DNA of 10,000 bases from contig JACVTC010000053.1 in the NCBI GenBank assembly GCA_016946835.1, forward strand, positions 72,501-82,500. The letters run 5' to 3'. Positions 7,202-10,000 of this stretch are shown here, one piece after another (the stretch's first letter is position 1; each line of letters starts with the position of its first letter). The notes under the pieces were generated by a model. That model saw only the letters and a program-made list of their open reading frames with translations. It was not told the origin of the DNA and did not search any database. The DNA is from Neocallimastix lanati (nom. inval.). Its lineage: Eukaryota > Neocallimastigomycota > Neocallimastigomycetes > Neocallimastigales > Neocallimastigaceae. The translations under genes were made by a program, and so were the position numbers.

Positions 7202-9517
7202 ATGATATTGTTTTCAAAAAAATATGGTGGACTTCTTACAGTCGCCGCTATTCCTGTCTTAATTTTAAGTTATTTTATCGCAAAAATCGAAAATGAAAAA
7301 TATAACCTTGGCGCTGCTCTCAATATACTCACTAAAAAACCTATCACTACCTTTACTGATGTCCCTAATCCTCCTGCAAAGGAATTTTTAGTACGTCAGG
7401 CACCGGTCATTGATGAAGCCACCTTCACCCCGGAAGATGTCACCAGAACCATTAAAAAGGCCGTCGAAAATATCTTGAAAGGATTTAAGGAGGATGAATA
7501 TTTCGAATTTAATTCCTACCTTGGTCCAAATTTCGTATCTGCTTACTACGTCGTATTAAAATACCTTAACCAAGTCGGTACAGAATTCTTACCTTCTACT
7601 CGTTTAGATGAAAAAGTCCTTTATAAAATTCTCGTCACCACCCAATACCCTGATGGTTCCTGGGCTAATGTTGTGGATGGTAGTGTCAATTTTGGAGATA
7701 TCGATACCACCATCTATAACTATTGGGCTTTGAAGGTCATGGGCGAACCTTTGGATTCTCCAATGATGGTTAATGCTCGTCGTTTCATCCTTTCAAAGGG
7801 GGGTCTCCGTCATGCCAATTGTTTAAGTCGTTACTGGCAAACCTTCTTCGGTAACATCAAATGGAGTGAAAACATCTATATTCCTCTCTTCATTTTTGGT
7901 GATGGCGTCTTCGGTCGTATCCTTGATTTCCAAGGTCGTGTCGCTCAATGGGTCTATCCTCATGTTCTTCCAATTACCTATTCTACCTACTTCAAGGTCG
8001 CTAAGGATCTCGGTAGTCAATTTGAATTGAAGGAACTTCTCTTTGAAAATGCTGGTAAACCTCTCGATGATCCTATCTATGCCTATCGTCCTGCCGCTGA
8101 AAATAAGGTGGAGGCTCAACCCGGAGAACCGGAACCTGCCGTCGAAAAAATTTTACTTCGTATGTTTGGTATTCAACAACCTGAAGGTAGTTTCGGTGGT
8201 TACACCGTCTCCACCCTTTTCGGTATTATGGCGTATGATGACTTCATTCATCGTTTCCCGGAAAGTCGTTACGTTCCCGATGTGAAGCGTAGAATTAAGT
8301 TGGGTTACCGGTTCATTGAAACCATGTACTTTGATAATGAGGCCGAGTACATGGGTAACCTATGCAATGGTCGTAGCTGGGAAACCATTCTCTCCGGTAT
8401 CGCCTTAAATGAAGCTGGTTATGAAGGTACCGAAATCGTCAAAGCCGCAAAGTACTTGGCGAAGAAGCAACGTTTAAATGGTGGTATCCCTTACGGTTTC
8501 GACTTTGAATACGCTTCCGATTTTGATGATACGGCCGAAGCAGTCATTCTCTGGAATGCCTTTAAAGGAAATGACTTCTTCGAAAAACGTATTGAACACG
8601 CCAACAGTTTATTGTTTGGTGTACAAAATGATGATGGAGGTTATGCTGCTTTCGATCGTGAAAGACAAGGATTTAAGCCAATTGAATTTGTGACCTCTGC
8701 GTTCGCCGATGCCGCTGAAATTTGGGATCCAAGTTGTGTCGATGTCACCGGTCATGTCTTGGAAGGTTTCGGAGAATCTGGTTATAATTTCACCAACCCA
8801 ATTGTCAAACGTTCCATCGACTACTTAATCAATGTACAGAAGCCTAATGGGGGTTGGGAAGCCCGTTGGGGTAACAATTATATCTATTCATTTGGTGCCA
8901 TCATCCCAGGTTTAAAGAAGGTCGGCTATAACTTAAATCAACCTTGGATTCGTAAATCCGTCAGTTGGGTCTTACAACATCAAAACTTGGATGGTGGCTT
9001 CGGGGAGAGTCCACTCTCTTACAAATCTGAAAAATGGTGTGGTGTCGGTATCTCTACCCCAACCCAAACCGCTTGGGCTCTTCTTGGATTATTGGAGATT
9101 AAGCGTGCCGATGTCATGGATGTCGGTAACAGTGTAGAACGTGCCGTTCAATTCCTCATTAATGAAATGGATCGTGAAGGAAAATGGGAGGATAAATCGG
9201 TCGTCGGTACCGGTCATCGTCCCTTCCTTATGATGATGTATTTAACGTATCCTCGTACCTGGACCACGATTGCCCTCTCTCGTTACCAAAGATACTTTGG
9301 TGAAGGCGAGGTTGAATTGGAGACCAGAGAAATAGAAAGGGAAATGAAGATGGAAATGGAAATGGAAAAAGAAAAGCAACACCATCCTTTCGTTGTAGAA
9401 GCTGCTGGCCCTGTCCCATCCCCAACTCAAGCCAATGCAAATGGTAAAGTGAATCCAAGTTCCATTTTAGAAAAAATTACTGCCTCCGTCATTGTCAATG
9501 GTGATAATGATGAATGA
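7202..9517 (+). CDS. Squalene-hopene / squalene-tetrahymanol cyclase family protein
   Basis: Predicted class II triterpene cyclase of 771 residues. It would protonate squalene (not oxidosqualene) and fold it into a pentacyclic product, tetrahymanol or a hopanoid, acting as an oxygen-independent sterol surrogate pathway at a membrane. The catalytic-acid motif DFDDTA is at residues 440-445. Asp514 and His518 (DVTGH) match the pair that supports the acid in bacterial enzymes. Cavity tryptophans map to Trp250, Trp393 and Trp556. QW-type repeats are at 148-154, 325-331, 423-429, 475-481, 546-552 and 594-600. Residues 9-28 form a hydrophobic segment behind two lysines, a probable ER or lipid-body anchor. 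Residues 701-771 are a charged, low-complexity tail beyond the usual family end (bacterial enzymes are roughly 630-650 residues). The ATG is the first in-frame one after a stop at 7106-7108 and has AAA before it. No intron is seen. Prokaryotic-type family, single exon and an anaerobic-fungus setting suggest ancient lateral transfer. The exact product cannot be read from sequence. Confidence 0.96.
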   Translation: MILFSKKYGGLLTVAAIPVLILSYFIAKIENEKYNLGAALNILTKKPITTFTDVPNPPAKEFLVRQAPVIDEATFTPEDVTRTIKKAVENILKGFKEDEYFEFNSYLGPNFVSAYYVVLKYLNQVGTEFLPSTRLDEKVLYKILVTTQYPDGSWANVVDGSVNFGDIDTTIYNYWALKVMGEPLDSPMMVNARRFILSKGGLRHANCLSRYWQTFFGNIKWSENIYIPLFIFGDGVFGRILDFQGRVAQWVYPHVLPITYSTYFKVAKDLGSQFELKELLFENAGKPLDDPIYAYRPAAENKVEAQPGEPEPAVEKILLRMFGIQQPEGSFGGYTVSTLFGIMAYDDFIHRFPESRYVPDVKRRIKLGYRFIETMYFDNEAEYMGNLCNGRSWETILSGIALNEAGYEGTEIVKAAKYLAKKQRLNGGIPYGFDFEYASDFDDTAEAVILWNAFKGNDFFEKRIEHANSLLFGVQNDDGGYAAFDRERQGFKPIEFVTSAFADAAEIWDPSCVDVTGHVLEGFGESGYNFTNPIVKRSIDYLINVQKPNGGWEARWGNNYIYSFGAIIPGLKKVGYNLNQPWIRKSVSWVLQHQNLDGGFGESPLSYKSEKWCGVGISTPTQTAWALLGLLEIKRADVMDVGNSVERAVQFLINEMDREGKWEDKSVVGTGHRPFLMMMYLTYPRTWTTIALSRYQRYFGEGEVELETREIEREMKMEMEMEKEKQHHPFVVEAAGPVPSPTQANANGKVNPSSILEKITASVIVNGDNDE

Positions 9518-9523
9518 ATGAAA

Positions 9524-9542
9524 GTGATGTAAAAGCCATCAC
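9524..9542 (+). promoter_or_regulatory. Hairpin directly after the cyclase stop codon
   Basis: GTGATG (9524-9529) and CATCAC (9537-9542) form a perfect 6-bp stem with a 7-nt loop, starting six bases after the TGA and followed shortly by TTTT and an A-run. It lies in the expected 3' UTR and might affect mRNA stability or 3' processing. The stem is short, so function is uncertain. Confidence 0.4.
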
Positions 9543-9654
9543 CTGTTTTAAAAAAAAAAAAAAATTTTGAAAAACGAAAAAAAGTTTAAATAGATTAAAA
9601 ATAAAATTTTTTTTATAATTTTTTTATTAAATATAAATATATCATTGATTTAAT

Positions 9655-9688
<34 letters not shown>

Positions 9689-10000
9689 GAAGAAAGGAAA
9701 AAGTTATATGCATATATATTATTATTACTATTATTATATATCTTGTTATAGAAAGTTAAGAAAAATATAAATATATATGTATATTATCTTTTCTATTCCA
9801 TTCTATTCTTTTTTTTTTTTTTTTTAATTATTTTAATTATAATTACTATTAGATACTTTTTTTTTTTAAATTTAAAAAAATCAAAAGAACAAAAAACATA
9901 TCAACCAACCATTTTTTTTTAAAAGTAATTATATATATGTAAAAAATATATAAAATATAGTTATATATATATATAATATTATATAGATATAGATGTACTC
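9543..10000. other. 3' UTR and AT-rich downstream spacer
   Basis: No further gene is visible. AATAAA at 9600-9605, about 85 bp after the stop, is a candidate polyadenylation signal but a weak one in such sequence. A T-run facing a 26-nt A-run (about 9653-9687) could form a hairpin or act as a nucleosome-free boundary. (TA)n-type sequence fills the window end. Confidence 0.4.

Noticed and set aside
7823-9458. Frames of 60-100 codons inside the cyclase gene on both strands
   Set aside because: They overlap a well-supported coding sequence with family motifs along its whole length, so they are shadows of it.

Overview
The window looks like nuclear DNA of an extremely AT-rich eukaryote. About three quarters of it is nearly pure A+T, full of homopolymer runs and short tandem repeats. 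It surrounds one intact, intronless gene that is far richer in G+C (roughly 40-45% by eye). An AT-saturated spacer, C/T-ending codons in the gene, and a squalene cyclase of the hopene/tetrahymanol type together fit best with an anaerobic gut fungus (Neocallimastigomycota, such as Piromyces, Neocallimastix or Anaeromyces). These fungi are reported to make tetrahymanol in place of sterols. The organism assignment is inference. Dictyostelids are less likely given the C-ending codons, and ciliates are less likely because nothing shows reassigned stop codons.

Layout. Positions 3-101 hold a short open frame, probably the 3' end of a gene that begins outside the window. From about 102 to 7000 lies one very long intergenic spacer. 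Its main contents are TA-rich 19/14-bp repeats (311-376), T-runs (494-555), a mosaic of 11-, 10- and 25-bp tandem repeats (662-972), a hairpin made of a 7-bp repeat (1250-1305), TTTA repeats (1870-2020), a trinucleotide block with a 36-bp higher-order unit (2449-2724), (ATT)n (3508-3660), 10-bp and (AAT)n repeats (4021-4263), a roughly 770-bp TAATAAA array (5043-5810) and 13 perfect copies of an 11-bp unit (6003-6145). By eye the + strand is mostly T-rich before about 3.9 kb and mostly A-rich after about 4.0 kb.

The gene at 7202-9517 (+) encodes a 771-residue squalene-hopene/squalene-tetrahymanol cyclase-family protein. It keeps the DXDDTA catalytic-acid motif, the Asp/His pair beside it, several QW repeats and the main cavity tryptophans. 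It differs from textbook bacterial enzymes in four ways: an N-terminal hydrophobic anchor, an acidic/low-complexity C-terminal tail, a missing segment of about 15 residues just before the catalytic motif, and changed aromatic residues in the C-terminal part of the cavity. Its promoter side carries regularly recurring A-runs and one GC-containing palindrome. A small hairpin follows directly after the stop codon. From 9543 to 10000 there is only AT-rich spacer.

No tRNA, rRNA, CRISPR array, transposase or other multi-gene system was found. The cyclase is the only complete gene, so the interest lies in that protein's architecture and in the organisation of the repeats.
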